DNA of 42,249 nucleotides from Polyangiaceae bacterium (GTDB taxonomy: Bacteria; Myxococcota_A; Polyangia; Polyangiales; Polyangiaceae). The translations under genes were made by a program, and so were the position numbers. The notes beneath the pieces are model-generated. The model had not been told where the DNA came from. It saw only the letters and a program-made list of their open reading frames with translations, and ran no database searches. Shown piece by piece: positions 24,836 to 33,230 of this stretch. The stretch covers positions 1 to 42,249 of the forward strand of contig JALOQB010000010.1 in the NCBI GenBank assembly GCA_025453595.1. Reading direction: 5' to 3'. Numbering within the stretch: position 1 is the stretch's first letter; every line of letters begins with the position of its first letter.

Positions 24836-25849
24836 ATGGTACCCGGCTACCGGGTGACGATGCACCTCGAAGCGCGGATCCTTCTTTGCGAGCGGTGCGG
24901 GGCGCCCCTGCCGGTGACGAACCAGGGGGGCGCGACGCCCTGCGGGTACTGCGGCGCGGTCTCGGTGATCGGCCCCAGCCCCTTCGGTCCGCGGCTCTTG
25001 CCGCCGCTCCAGGCCTTTGCCCTCACGGACGCCCAGCGGGCTGCGTTGCAGGCCCAGCTGGCCTCCACCGACACGAACCTCACCAGCCTGAACTGTGTCC
25101 CCGACGGGCTTGGCGACCTGGACGGGCTCGACATGTCGGAGGCGGCCCGCGAGCGGCTCCACCGCGCTTTCCTGAAGGCGCTCCGGGCCTGCCGACGGGG
25201 AGATCGCGCTGCGGACCAGCACCGGTTGTACTGGGTCGCCCTGCGCCTCGCGAACCTCCACTTTTTTCAGAACCAGCACGAGCGCGCGGCCCCGTACCTG
25301 CAGCAGGCCAGCGAGACCCTGCTCGACCCGCGGTTCCGCCGCATGCTGCTGCTGGAGCTGGTCGGCGTGGCCCGGAGGCAAGGGCAACCTGCCCAGGCAG
25401 AGGGTTGGCTGGCTCAGATCGATGAGTTCCCCGGGGATATCCTGCTGTACAGCAACCACCGCGACACCCGGGCTTCCTTCGAGCTTGACCGGGGCAACCC
25501 CCAGGGTGCCCTGGCCCTCGTGGGCATGACCATCGGGGCCTTGCCCACCGCGGACGAATACGTCCCCTCCTCCTGCCTCAAGCGCGCCCGGGCCCTGCAC
25601 CGGCTGGGTTCTCCTCAGCTGGCCGAGGCAGCCTTGCTGGCCGGCGTCCGGTGGCTCCAGCGCTTCAACGAGACCACCAACGGCGGGGCCAGCCAGCTCT
25701 CACCGGAACAGCTGCGGACCTGCGAGCGCAACGCAATTTTCTGGTTTACCAACCAGTGCGCCCCCGAGGCCGGGGAGCAAGGGAGCGAGCTGGCTTCGCT
25801 CTGGGGCCGCATCGAGCCGGGGCTGGTCGGCAGCGCGGCTCATCGGTAG
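24836..25849 (+). CDS. Zinc-ribbon protein of unknown function
   Basis: 337 residues (329 if ATG 24860 is used). Near the N-terminus is a treble-cysteine zinc ribbon: CERCGAPL then CGYCGA (CxxC pairs). The rest is helical, with TPR-like stretches (ALRLANLHFFQNQHERAAPYL, ARALHRLGSPQLAEAALLAG). It could bind nucleic acid or a protein partner through the ribbon. The last 15 bases, through the TAG stop, lie inside the left copy of a 38-bp direct repeat. The function is not known. Confidence 0.75.
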   Translation: MVPGYRVTMHLEARILLCERCGAPLPVTNQGGATPCGYCGAVSVIGPSPFGPRLLPPLQAFALTDAQRAALQAQLASTDTNLTSLNCVPDGLGDLDGLDMSEAARERLHRAFLKALRACRRGDRAADQHRLYWVALRLANLHFFQNQHERAAPYLQQASETLLDPRFRRMLLLELVGVARRQGQPAQAEGWLAQIDEFPGDILLYSNHRDTRASFELDRGNPQGALALVGMTIGALPTADEYVPSSCLKRARALHRLGSPQLAEAALLAGVRWLQRFNETTNGGASQLSPEQLRTCERNAIFWFTNQCAPEAGEQGSELASLWGRIEPGLVGSAAHR

Positions 25850-25872
25850 GCGAAGGCGACCAGGGCGAGGCC
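25835..25872 (+). repeat. Left copy of a 38-bp perfect direct repeat
   Basis: Identical to 29494-29531. It includes the last five codons of the zinc-ribbon gene and its TAG. In the right copy the same bases encode the last residues of the leftward membrane gene 29499-30434. The segment between the two copies holds three genes, so the repeat marks a likely insertion boundary. Confidence 0.92.
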
Positions 25873-25881
25873 TGCCGGGGC

Positions 25882-27378
25882 TCAACCGGGCCTCTTTGCC
25901 CGGGCCTGCGCCAGCGCCCGACCAAGGGCTCTCCGCCGCTCTGCGTGGGGGTTCCCGCCTTCCATCTCCTGCTCGATCCAGTCGTCCAGCTCGGGCACCA
26001 GCAGCGGAGGCAGCAGCGACTCGAACTCCTGGTCGATCGTGAAGGGCGCCTCCGCAAGCCTCGCCAGCAGCGGCCTGACGATCGAGCTCTCCCCCAGCGC
26101 CGACGCCAGGCGCACGATCTCTCGCAGCTCGATCGCGGTGCGGGCGGTGCGCACCGAAGTATGGAGAATATCTACAACCTGGCCAGCCGGGGCCTTGAGG
26201 GGAGCCTTGGCGAGCGCCATCGCCAGGAACCTCACCGGGAGGAGCGCCTCGATCTCCGCGCTCCGGCTGGCCTGGGCGACGTGGGCGTGCGCCGCCGCCA
26301 GCCAGCGGCGGCCCTCGGGCTCGGGGCCACCGCGGCTGAACCCTGCCGCCAGCTCCCTGGCCCGACCGGGTTCAAGGCGAACCCACGCTGCCGCTGCGGC
26401 GGGCAGCCGCTCGGGTGGGGGCAGGGTCATCTGCCGGGCGAGGGGCTCCAGCGCATCGACCGGGAGCGCGTCGATCGAGCGCTCGACGAGCTCGACAAAC
26501 GGGGTGAAGAGGCTCATCTCATACTCGACCGGCCCCGGGAGCAGATCGAGCACCTCGGCGGTCTGCCGGGCCATCTCCGGATCGCACTTCACGAGCGAAG
26601 CCAGCGACGCCGCGACAGGCACAGCGACGCGGCTGGGGAGCCCTGTCTTCCTCGCCTGGGCGATGGTCGCGATGAGCTCGGCGAAGTGGCGCCGCACGAC
26701 TTCCAGGACCTCCCCCGGCAGTCCCCCTCGCGTGCCTGCGACCGAGAGGCAACGGGCTGCATGGAGTCTGGTATCTTCGACCTCGAGGGCGTCGAGGAGC
26801 ACCTTGGTCCGTAGAGGAGAATCAACCCGCCAGATCAAGGACAAGACGAGGCTGCTGCTCATCATGGTGTCGCCCGTCTTGCGCATGATTTTCCCCAGCT
26901 CCCTGGGTCTTATGAGCTTTCGGAGCGGCTCCAGCAGGCTCGCCGGGAGCACCTCGGATCGGTGATCGGCGAGGGCGTAGAGCGTCCCGATGAGCGCCGC
27001 CCCGCGGTCGGTCACGGGCGTCGCCAGCCCCTCCAGCACGACGTCGGCCTCGGGCCCCAGGAGGCGGATGAGCGCGTAACGAGCCCGCTGCTGCTTCCCG
27101 CGGTGCGGCAGGGTGAGCCACCTCCGCAGCTCGGGTATGACCTCATGCACGATCCGCTCATGCGCAGGGGACGCAGGCACCACGAACTGCTCGAAAAATT
27201 CACGGTCGATGAGGATCTCGTCGTACGCGCTGCTCTCCAGCATCGCCGGGTGGGCGAGCGACGCCAGCAGACCCCGGACGGAGACCTTGCGCGCTTCGAT
27301 CGCCATCTCATGGCGCGCATGGGCAATGGAGTCCATGTCATCGAACTCATCGAAATCAGAGAGCTTGGTCGGTTTCAT
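25882..27378 (-). CDS. HEAT-like helical repeat protein within the repeat-bounded segment
   Basis: 498 residues from ATG 27378, which has GAGGAG eight bases upstream (two upstream ATGs fit less well). The N-terminus is acidic (KLSDFDEFDDMDSIAHARHE), then helical pairs of HEAT type run throughout (ALIRLLGPEADVVLEGL, ALADHRSEVLPASLLEPLRK, AVPVAASLASLVKCDPEMA). There is no membrane span. It ends 10 bp from the left copy of the 38-bp repeat and is transcribed in the same direction as the ATPase/nuclease genes, with a 155-bp gap. Its role is unknown; it could be cargo or a passenger carried with the defence-like genes. Confidence 0.75.
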   Translation of the reverse strand: MKPTKLSDFDEFDDMDSIAHARHEMAIEARKVSVRGLLASLAHPAMLESSAYDEILIDREFFEQFVVPASPAHERIVHEVIPELRRWLTLPHRGKQQRARYALIRLLGPEADVVLEGLATPVTDRGAALIGTLYALADHRSEVLPASLLEPLRKLIRPRELGKIMRKTGDTMMSSSLVLSLIWRVDSPLRTKVLLDALEVEDTRLHAARCLSVAGTRGGLPGEVLEVVRRHFAELIATIAQARKTGLPSRVAVPVAASLASLVKCDPEMARQTAEVLDLLPGPVEYEMSLFTPFVELVERSIDALPVDALEPLARQMTLPPPERLPAAAAAWVRLEPGRARELAAGFSRGGPEPEGRRWLAAAHAHVAQASRSAEIEALLPVRFLAMALAKAPLKAPAGQVVDILHTSVRTARTAIELREIVRLASALGESSIVRPLLARLAEAPFTIDQEFESLLPPLLVPELDDWIEQEMEGGNPHAERRRALGRALAQARAKRPG

Positions 27379-27532
27379 CGGCATTCTCCTCAGGAGAACG
27401 AAAAGTGCGGGCAGAGCCGAGGATAGCAGCAAGGTCTCCGGGCAGGAGCGACCGCGAGCGCCATCTCACGGTGCTCGCGGGCGACGAGGCTGCTCCTTGG
27501 TGGCAACCTGCCTGAGCAGACTGCCCTCTCGC

Positions 27533-28159
27533 TCATCGCGAACGGATATGGCGAGCCAGCCAGCTTTTGAGAAAGCTCACGTAAGGTGGAAGTTCACCGT
27601 GGCTTTCGAGAGCCACTCTCATCCGTTCGAGCACGGATCGATCAACAGACCCGCGACCGCTGAACCACACCTTCAGGTAGGCATCCAGGGCTTCGTTTCG
27701 TCGTTTCTGGAGCAGATTCGTATTGAGGGCCAGAACGCGTTCGATTTCGTCCATGAACGAGGCTCGCGCAGAAACGAGCCGCGCCTGCTCGAAGCGAAGC
27801 GTGGCGCAGTGATCGAGCCGCGTGGGGTCGAGTTCGAGAGGGGTGTCGTGCTGCGCGACGTCGCAGTGGGTAGGCGTATTCCCTTCGTTACCGGTGCAAG
27901 CGCCGAGCAGGTTGTTCCAGTCGAGATCGCGTTGAGGAGCCGCGCTCTGGGGGATCCGGTGGGCGATTCGCATCCCCGAGGCAGAAGGCCGGATACGTTT
28001 TTAACAGAAACAACAGAGGCCACGCTGCTCGGCGACGAGGGCCTGCCGAATCGCCTCTTTGACAGGAGGAAAACCGCTGTCTCCGTCGTATGTTGCTCCC
28101 GGCGAGGCGCGGTAGTTGGTAAGCGATTCGGGCTCACGTCGCTTCTGGATATACCTCAA
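27533..28159 (-). pseudogene. ptuB: PtuB-like (TIGR02646-type) HNH nuclease with in-frame TAA
   Basis: Reading from TTG 28159, which overlaps the ATPase stop as TTGA, gives LRYIQKRREPESLTNYR, then GATYDGDSG, KEAIRQALVAEQRGLCCFC, a TAA at 28003-28001 (codon 53), KRI, IAHRIPQS and DLDWNNLLGACTGNEG. These are the landmarks of PtuB nucleases of Septu systems: the N-terminal MR-x-IQK, CCYC zinc motif, H-x-x-P-Q-S, and DW-x-NLLGAC. The stop replaces the usual residue after CxC (a CAA-to-TAA change would suffice). Everything downstream to 27533 is intact in the same frame (208 codons), so a single base inactivates it. Translation from ATG 27973 would lose the zinc motif. The family assignment is from motif recall. 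Confidence 0.78.
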
Positions 28160-29421
28160 GAGAGCCCCTCGCTGACCTCCGAGGGTGACGACTCCTGGCC
28201 TGCATCGGCCACGAACAGGCGCATTCGCAGGGCGAGAACGTCATCATCTTGCTCGCTCACGAGGGTAGCGAGCGCGTCGAGTTGATGACAGGCTTCTTGA
28301 AGCCTACCATCGTCGATCAGCCCCCGGATGTTATCGATCTGCGCCTGCTGAGCTTGAGGCCGCTTCAACACGTGAAACACCTCGTCCAGGATCGCGTTGC
28401 TATCTCGCCCCTCGGCTCCCTGCTCGAGCCGATGCGCGGTGAACTGGTCTACCGCAACGATCGCGTCTCGCGGCGCCGTGGAAAGTACCTGCGGAGAGTG
28501 CGTGGTGACGATGAACTGCGCCCCTGGAAACGCTCGGCGTAGCCGGGGCAATACTTCTCGCTGGAGCCCCGGGTGCAGGTGCTGCTCGATCTCATCGATC
28601 ATCACCACGCCTTCCAGCTCGCGAGGGCTCGGGTTCTGGGGGTCAGCGAGCGCCATGCGTCGAGCAAGCTCTCCGGTCAACGCGATGAGGTTACGCTCTC
28701 CATCCGAGAGTTGATCAAGTCGCAGCTGAATGCCAGCCTTGGTCACCACCATCACAGGACCCGGAGAGCGCTGGATACGTAGCCTGGTGAACCCTGGCAT
28801 CAGCTCTCCAATGGCCTCTCGAACGGCTTTTAGCTGAGGATCTTGGAGCGTCAGATCCCCGCTGGCAACGCGTTGCTCATTCTCAACATCTTCACGCTCC
28901 TTGAACCAGCTCACGAAGCGATCAAAGCCAGGCCAGAGGAGCACCATGCCATGGTCATCAACCTGCCAGTTATGGGGGCCTTCATCATCCCCCTGTCTGA
29001 ACGCCTTGGGAGGCGGAGCCGCACGTACCTCGGCGGATTGAAGCCCCCGGTTGGTCTCCAGCAAGATGACAAATAGCCCCTGCATGGAGGGAGGGTGAGG
29101 CGTGACGCCAGGGCTAAAAAACGGCGTTCTCCCGGAGGCCATCTCCACGTGGCCATAGAAGAGCTGCTCCTGGTGGGAGAACGCGGCCAGAACAGTTGCT
29201 ATCTGCTGTCCAACGCGGATGTTCTGCTCGTCAGGAGTACGAACCAGGAGGGGTGAGCGAGACTGCCATGCAAGCGTGCTGAACGCCACCGCGAGTGCTT
29301 GCAAGATACTGCTCTTGCCGGAGCCATTCCGGCCCACCAGCACCGTCAAGGGGTGGTCGAGGTCAAGGTCGAGCGAGGCAAAACCGCAAAAATTCGTGAG
29401 CTGTAGGCGCTTGACTCGCAT
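28156..29421 (-). CDS. ptuA: PtuA-like AAA/ABC-type ATPase of a Septu-like defence pair
   Basis: 421 residues. Walker A is GRNGSGKSS (30-38), the ABC signature LSDGE (238-242), Walker B VVMIDE (272-277) and the H-loop THSPQV (H308), so the ATPase should be active. The C-terminal part (GRDSNAILDEVFHVLKRP, then a helical LIDDGRLQEACHQLDAL) is characteristic of the ATPases paired with TIGR02646 HNH nucleases and lacks a Toprim domain, which argues against OLD nuclease. It overlaps the nuclease gene by four bases. Codon use is less GC-rich than its neighbours. Such pairs act against phages; here the nuclease has a stop codon. Confidence 0.85.
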   Translation of the reverse strand: MRVKRLQLTNFCGFASLDLDLDHPLTVLVGRNGSGKSSILQALAVAFSTLAWQSRSPLLVRTPDEQNIRVGQQIATVLAAFSHQEQLFYGHVEMASGRTPFFSPGVTPHPPSMQGLFVILLETNRGLQSAEVRAAPPPKAFRQGDDEGPHNWQVDDHGMVLLWPGFDRFVSWFKEREDVENEQRVASGDLTLQDPQLKAVREAIGELMPGFTRLRIQRSPGPVMVVTKAGIQLRLDQLSDGERNLIALTGELARRMALADPQNPSPRELEGVVMIDEIEQHLHPGLQREVLPRLRRAFPGAQFIVTTHSPQVLSTAPRDAIVAVDQFTAHRLEQGAEGRDSNAILDEVFHVLKRPQAQQAQIDNIRGLIDDGRLQEACHQLDALATLVSEQDDDVLALRMRLFVADAGQESSPSEVSEGLS

Positions 29422-29493
29422 GCTTCGCCAGCATGTCGCAGCCTACCTATCTCGGACAAGCTGTTTCAGCGGGGCCATGCAGGGGGTCTTGTT

Positions 29494-29531
29494 GCGGCTC
29501 ATCGGTAGGCGAAGGCGACCAGGGCGAGGCC
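29494..29531 (+). repeat. Right copy of a 38-bp perfect direct repeat
   Basis: Identical to 25835-25872 and 3,659 bp away. It lies at the 3' end of the leftward membrane gene (29499-30434), encoding its last residues ALVAFAYR and its stop. After position 38 one base differs, two more match, then identity ends. The 62-bp stretch between the ATPase start and this repeat contains no gene. Confidence 0.92.
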
Positions 29532-30434
29532 CGCGAGCCACAGCAGGAGCAACAGCCCTTGCCGGAGCTGGACCGCCCGCAGCAGCCAGCGCGGATCGTG
29601 GGCCTTGCCGCAGGCAAAGATCACGATGGCGCCCCCGCGGGGGTTCAGCACCAGGTCCCCCTCGACGCGACCGGCGACGAGCAACCTGGCAGGCGATGGG
29701 AGCTGCTGGCTCAGCAGCGACCCCTCGGAGACCTGCCGCGACGTGGACGCGAAGAGCGCGCCGTCGGTGTGCAGCAGCAACGTCGATGACCCGGTAGAGA
29801 TCTCGATCCGGTGCCCCGAGTACGACGCCTCTTGCCCCCTGGAGAACCGGTGAACGAGGGAGTTTGACCCCGCCGTCGTCGTCGCCTCCAGGACCTGCAC
29901 CTGGTCATCGCCCCTGGAGAGCAGCCGCCGGCGATGGCGCGCCTGCTGCTGCCACACCGCCCAGATCGCCAGCGGTAGCAGCGCGACGACCACGGAGAAC
30001 CAGCGAGAGCGCACGGTCACCTGCTCGATGGCGCTCCCCAGGACCTTCCCCTTGCCGTTGAGCATCACCGCCTGGGGCCCCTGGCGGTCGACCGTCTGCA
30101 GCGCCCCCACCATCGACAGCAGCAACCCCAGCCCCAGGCACAGGCCCAGGGTGTAGACCAGGATCGCTGGCGTTTGCCTGTGCACCGAGGAGCCCCGCGA
30201 GGTGAACAGCGGGACCACCCCGGAGGAGCCGGAGGCGTCCCGCGGGAGCTGCCAGAGGTGCAGCGCCACCAGCAGGATCAGCAGCCCGAGCCCGAGCTGC
30301 ATCACCCGCACGCCGTGCTCCATCGCGGGCAGGGCGGTCGCGAGAGAAAACGTCCACCCCAGCACCCCCAGCAGGCACAGCACCGCGACGCCCAGCCAGA
30401 GCTTCGTACGATCTGGCGTCTTCTCCTGGCTCAT
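29499..30434 (-). CDS. Membrane protein with cytoplasmic or periplasmic beta-rich domain
   Basis: 311 residues from ATG 30434. Hydrophobic spans appear near 15-33, 43-60, 92-115, 135-155 and at the C-terminus (LLLLLWLAGLALVAFAY). Between the last two is a soluble, strand-rich region (IEISTGSSTLLLHTDGALF, GRVEGDLVLNPRGGAIVIFA). The function is not recognised; the layout recalls E3 ubiquitin ligase-like (GIDE-type) membrane proteins of bacteria, but that is only a visual impression. It is divergent from 30539-31396, which is also a membrane protein. Confidence 0.7.
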   Translation of the reverse strand: MSQEKTPDRTKLWLGVAVLCLLGVLGWTFSLATALPAMEHGVRVMQLGLGLLILLVALHLWQLPRDASGSSGVVPLFTSRGSSVHRQTPAILVYTLGLCLGLGLLLSMVGALQTVDRQGPQAVMLNGKGKVLGSAIEQVTVRSRWFSVVVALLPLAIWAVWQQQARHRRRLLSRGDDQVQVLEATTTAGSNSLVHRFSRGQEASYSGHRIEISTGSSTLLLHTDGALFASTSRQVSEGSLLSQQLPSPARLLVAGRVEGDLVLNPRGGAIVIFACGKAHDPRWLLRAVQLRQGLLLLLWLAGLALVAFAYR

Positions 30435-30538
30435 GAGCCGGGAGCATACACCGGGCGTCGTCATGATCGCCCGCTGCCCCCTGGTGCAGCCTGCTCTCGG
30501 GGCTTCCTCCGCACCGAGCGGCTGGTAAATCTTGGCAG

Positions 30539-31396
30539 ATGACACGCAGGCCCACCGAACAAGCAGGCCTCCTCGGCGCCCTCTTCGCGGGTACCTTCTT
30601 GCTGTTCACCGGGGCGACGGTCTTCGCGCTGATGAACCAGCTCTCCGGGGTGCTGCCGAGATTCCTTGATGGCCTGGTGCTCATCTTTGTGATCCCGGTG
30701 GGTGTCCCGGTGCTCCTTGGCAAGGCCGTGGCGCCCCTCGAACGTCGCGTCCTGGGTGCCCCGGTGGACGGGGAAAGCCCCATGTTCTTGATGGCAACGA
30801 TCTGGGGGGCGACCTTCTGGATCCCTGCGCTGCTCTACTCCGTGTTGCTCCTGCAAGACGTCGATCTCCTGCGCAACGGCGTCCTCCCGCTGGACTCCTG
30901 GAAACCCGGTGTCGCAGGCTGGATCCAGGTCACCAGCCCCCCCGCCTGGGAACAGCGCGGAGAAATCACCTGGTCCTCGACCAGCTCGCATACCCGGACC
31001 ACGTGCCCCGCGGTCGCGGTCGCGGTCCCGGCGGGCCCGGGGGCAGGGCCGGAGCGGGTGTGGTATTGCAGCGTCCAGCACTGCATCAACGGCCCCGTGG
31101 CGGAGCACCTGCGGCAGGTGGCCTCCACCATACAGAAGCTCCCTGCAGGGGGGCTGGTGCTGCGAGATGCGGCCACGAGGAGCCACTGCGAAAGGGCAGC
31201 AGAGCGCTCCGTTCGGGGGGTGGACCGGGCGCGCGAGCGGCTGTTCCTGACCCCTGGTCCGGCGCCGGAAGAGTTGATCCGCCAGACCTGGAGGCGCCTG
31301 GGCCTCTTCTTCGGGGTGGTGGCGCTGCTCTGGGTGATCTTCCCTGCGGTGCTGGCGAGCGCAGGCCCGCGGCGACCGGGGACCTCCGGTGCGTGA
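30539..31396 (+). CDS. Membrane protein of unknown function
   Basis: 285 residues with membrane segments near 10-35, 42-62, 82-105 and 253-275, and a soluble loop of about 150 residues between the third and fourth. The loop carries CSVQHCING and an Arg/Glu-rich amphipathic helix. No motif is recognised. It is the divergent partner of 29499-30434 (104-bp gap) and has a similar layout of spans enclosing a soluble domain, so the two may function together. It precedes the convergent pirin gene by 15 bp. Confidence 0.7.
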   Translation: MTRRPTEQAGLLGALFAGTFLLFTGATVFALMNQLSGVLPRFLDGLVLIFVIPVGVPVLLGKAVAPLERRVLGAPVDGESPMFLMATIWGATFWIPALLYSVLLLQDVDLLRNGVLPLDSWKPGVAGWIQVTSPPAWEQRGEITWSSTSSHTRTTCPAVAVAVPAGPGAGPERVWYCSVQHCINGPVAEHLRQVASTIQKLPAGGLVLRDAATRSHCERAAERSVRGVDRARERLFLTPGPAPEELIRQTWRRLGLFFGVVALLWVIFPAVLASAGPRRPGTSGA

Positions 31397-31411
31397 CGCC
31401 AGGGGGGCGCC

Positions 31412-32260
31412 TCAGGGGGCGAGGGTCCCCATCTCGCCGCGCTGGAAGCGCTGCTGGGCCTCGATCAGCTCTTCCCGCGAGGTCATGGCGAAGGGGCCGC
31501 CGAAGACCACCGGCTCGCGGAGCGGTTCGCCTGCGCCGAACAGAAAATGAGCCCCCGAGGCCCCGGCCGTGGCCTGGACGACGGTGCCGCCCCCTTCCCC
31601 GAAGGAGAGGGCCGTCCTGGCGTCGAAGCCCGCGCCCCCGGCCTCGCCGCCGCCGTCGAGGGCGAGCAGGAAGGCGCTGTGGCCGGCGGGCGCGGGGAGC
31701 TCCACGGAGGCCCCGGGCTCCAGGAAGACATCGAGGAACGTGACCGGGGTCAGCAGGCCTTCCAGGGCCGCGCCTCGCCCGGAGATGGAGCCCGCCAGGA
31801 CCCGCACCCGGGCCCCGGGCCCGGGCCTGACCTCGACGACCTCGGAGGCAGGTGTATGGAAAGCCCGGGGAGGCGCCTTCTTGTGATCGGAGCGCAGGTT
31901 GACGAACATCTGGACGCCGCGCCCCTCGACGCCGGGGACCTCGGGGATCTCCTCGTGCATCATGCCGCGGGCGGCCTGGGTCCAGTGGATGGCGCCGGGC
32001 TCGATGCGGCTGCGGTCGCCCAGGCTATCGCGGTTGAGGAAGGCGCCGGGGGAGTCCTCCAGCATGTAGGTGACCGCCGAGAAGCCCGCGTGGGGGTGCG
32101 GGGGGAAGGTCGGCTCGCTCATCCGGAAGACGTCGAGGTTGAGGAACGGATCGATCGAGAAACCAGGCGCCGGGCGCAGGCTGTAGGCCCCGAACCCCGG
32201 GGTCATCTGCCGGAACGCGAGGGTCTGGCGGGCGATGCTCTTGCGTGCTTCGTGGCTCAT
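31412..32260 (-). CDS. Pirin-family cupin protein
   Basis: 282 residues from ATG 32260. Pirin motifs are complete: FPPHPHAGFSAVTYMLE (two metal His), the 'SRIEPGAIHWTQAARGMMHEE' region (third His and Glu), and VQMFVNL in the first cupin; a second cupin half follows with the C-terminal VFGGPFAMTSREELIEAQ helix typical of the family. Pirins bind Fe or Ni; bacterial members include quercetinases and stress regulators. It is divergently transcribed from a LysR gene with a palindromic operator between, so that regulator very likely controls it. Confidence 0.92.
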   Translation of the reverse strand: MSHEARKSIARQTLAFRQMTPGFGAYSLRPAPGFSIDPFLNLDVFRMSEPTFPPHPHAGFSAVTYMLEDSPGAFLNRDSLGDRSRIEPGAIHWTQAARGMMHEEIPEVPGVEGRGVQMFVNLRSDHKKAPPRAFHTPASEVVEVRPGPGARVRVLAGSISGRGAALEGLLTPVTFLDVFLEPGASVELPAPAGHSAFLLALDGGGEAGGAGFDARTALSFGEGGGTVVQATAGASGAHFLFGAGEPLREPVVFGGPFAMTSREELIEAQQRFQRGEMGTLAP

Positions 32261-32306
32261 GGGGCTCACGGTAAAGCCCGCACCCGGCGTGGACAATGAG
32301 GGGTTT

Positions 32307-32325
32307 TCAGGACAGATTGTCCTGA
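32307..32325. promoter_or_regulatory. Perfect palindrome in the pirin-lysR divergent promoter
   Basis: TCAGGACAGATTGTCCTGA has eight-base arms around GAT. It sits 6 bases before the LysR ATG and 47 before the pirin ATG. The related half-words GGACAAT (32291-32297) and TGACAAT (32332-32338) flank it. LysR proteins usually bind inverted repeats like this in the shared promoter with their target. Confidence 0.75.
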
Positions 32326-32330
32326 TCCAG

Positions 32331-33230
32331 ATGACAATCGAGGTCGAGCCGGCAGACATGCTGCTCTTCGCCGAGGTGCTGCGGAGCGGCAGCTTCACCG
32401 GGGCCGCGGCGCGGCTGGGGCTCACCAAGCAGACGGTGAGCGCGCGGATCGCGCGGCTGGAGGGGGCGCTGGGGGTGCGGTTGATCGAGCGGACGACGCG
32501 GCGGCTGCGGGCGACGGAGGCGGGGGGGCTGTACCAGGAGCGGTGCGCGGCCATCGCGCGGCAGATCCGGGAGGCGAACGAGGAGGTGAGCAGCCGCCAG
32601 GCGGAGCCGACGGGGCTGCTGCGGGTGTCGGCCCCCTACCTGTACGGGCGGCGTTTCCTGTCGCCGGTGATCGCGCGCTACGCGCGGCTCTACCCGGGGG
32701 CGCAGCTCGAGGTGGCGCTGGGCGATCGGCGGGTCGATCTGCTGGAAGAAGGCTTTGATCTGGCGATCCGGATCAACCCGGAGGAGGACAGCTCTCTGTC
32801 GGCGAGGCGGGTGGGGGAGTCGCGGGTGTGCTACGTGGCGAGCCCCGCCCTGCTGCGGCGCGCGGGGTCGCGGCGGCCGGAGCGGGTGCTCCAGCTGCCG
32901 TGCGTGGGGACGCGGGCGAGCGAGTTTTGGGAGCTGGGGGGCCAGCGCCACCGGATCGCCCCGCGGGTGGTGGTGAACGACCTCGAGCTGGCCTGCGACG
33001 CGGTGGTCGCCGGGGCCGGGGTGGCCCGGCTGCCGGGGCTGGTGTGCGGCGGCTTGCTGGCGGAGGGGCGCCTGCAGGAGGTGTGGCCCGAGGAGGGCCG
33101 ACCGGTGGCGGTGTACGCGGTCTTCCCGAGCCGCAAGCACCTCTCGGCCAAGGTCCGGGCCTTCATCGATCTGCTGGCCACGGAGGTGGAAGGCCCCCTG
33201 CCGGGAGCCCGCCCACGCGCGCAGCGATGA
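32331..33230 (+). CDS. LysR-family regulator of the pirin gene
   Basis: 299 residues. The N-terminal helix-turn-helix is typical (FAEVLRSGSFTGAAARLGLT, KQTVSARIARLEGALGVRLI, ERTTRRLRATEAG). The effector-binding domain contains GLLRVSAPYLYGRRFLSPVI and DLAIRINPEEDSSLSARRVG. This CrgA/DsdC-like layout is common in LysR proteins placed opposite pirin or quinone-reductase genes. ATG 32331 was chosen because it begins just before the HTH and after the operator. The stop overlaps the next gene's ATG (ATGA). Confidence 0.92.
   Translation: MTIEVEPADMLLFAEVLRSGSFTGAAARLGLTKQTVSARIARLEGALGVRLIERTTRRLRATEAGGLYQERCAAIARQIREANEEVSSRQAEPTGLLRVSAPYLYGRRFLSPVIARYARLYPGAQLEVALGDRRVDLLEEGFDLAIRINPEEDSSLSARRVGESRVCYVASPALLRRAGSRRPERVLQLPCVGTRASEFWELGGQRHRIAPRVVVNDLELACDAVVAGAGVARLPGLVCGGLLAEGRLQEVWPEEGRPVAVYAVFPSRKHLSAKVRAFIDLLATEVEGPLPGARPRAQR

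Noticed and set aside
28001..28003. Selenocysteine or pyrrolysine recoding at the PtuB stop
   Set aside because: The stop is TAA, which is not used for either, and no recoding element is seen; a point mutation is simpler.
27533..29421. A retron (reverse transcriptase plus msr/msd) using PtuAB as effectors
   Set aside because: PtuAB-type effectors do occur with retrons, but no reverse transcriptase gene is present between or beside the direct repeats.
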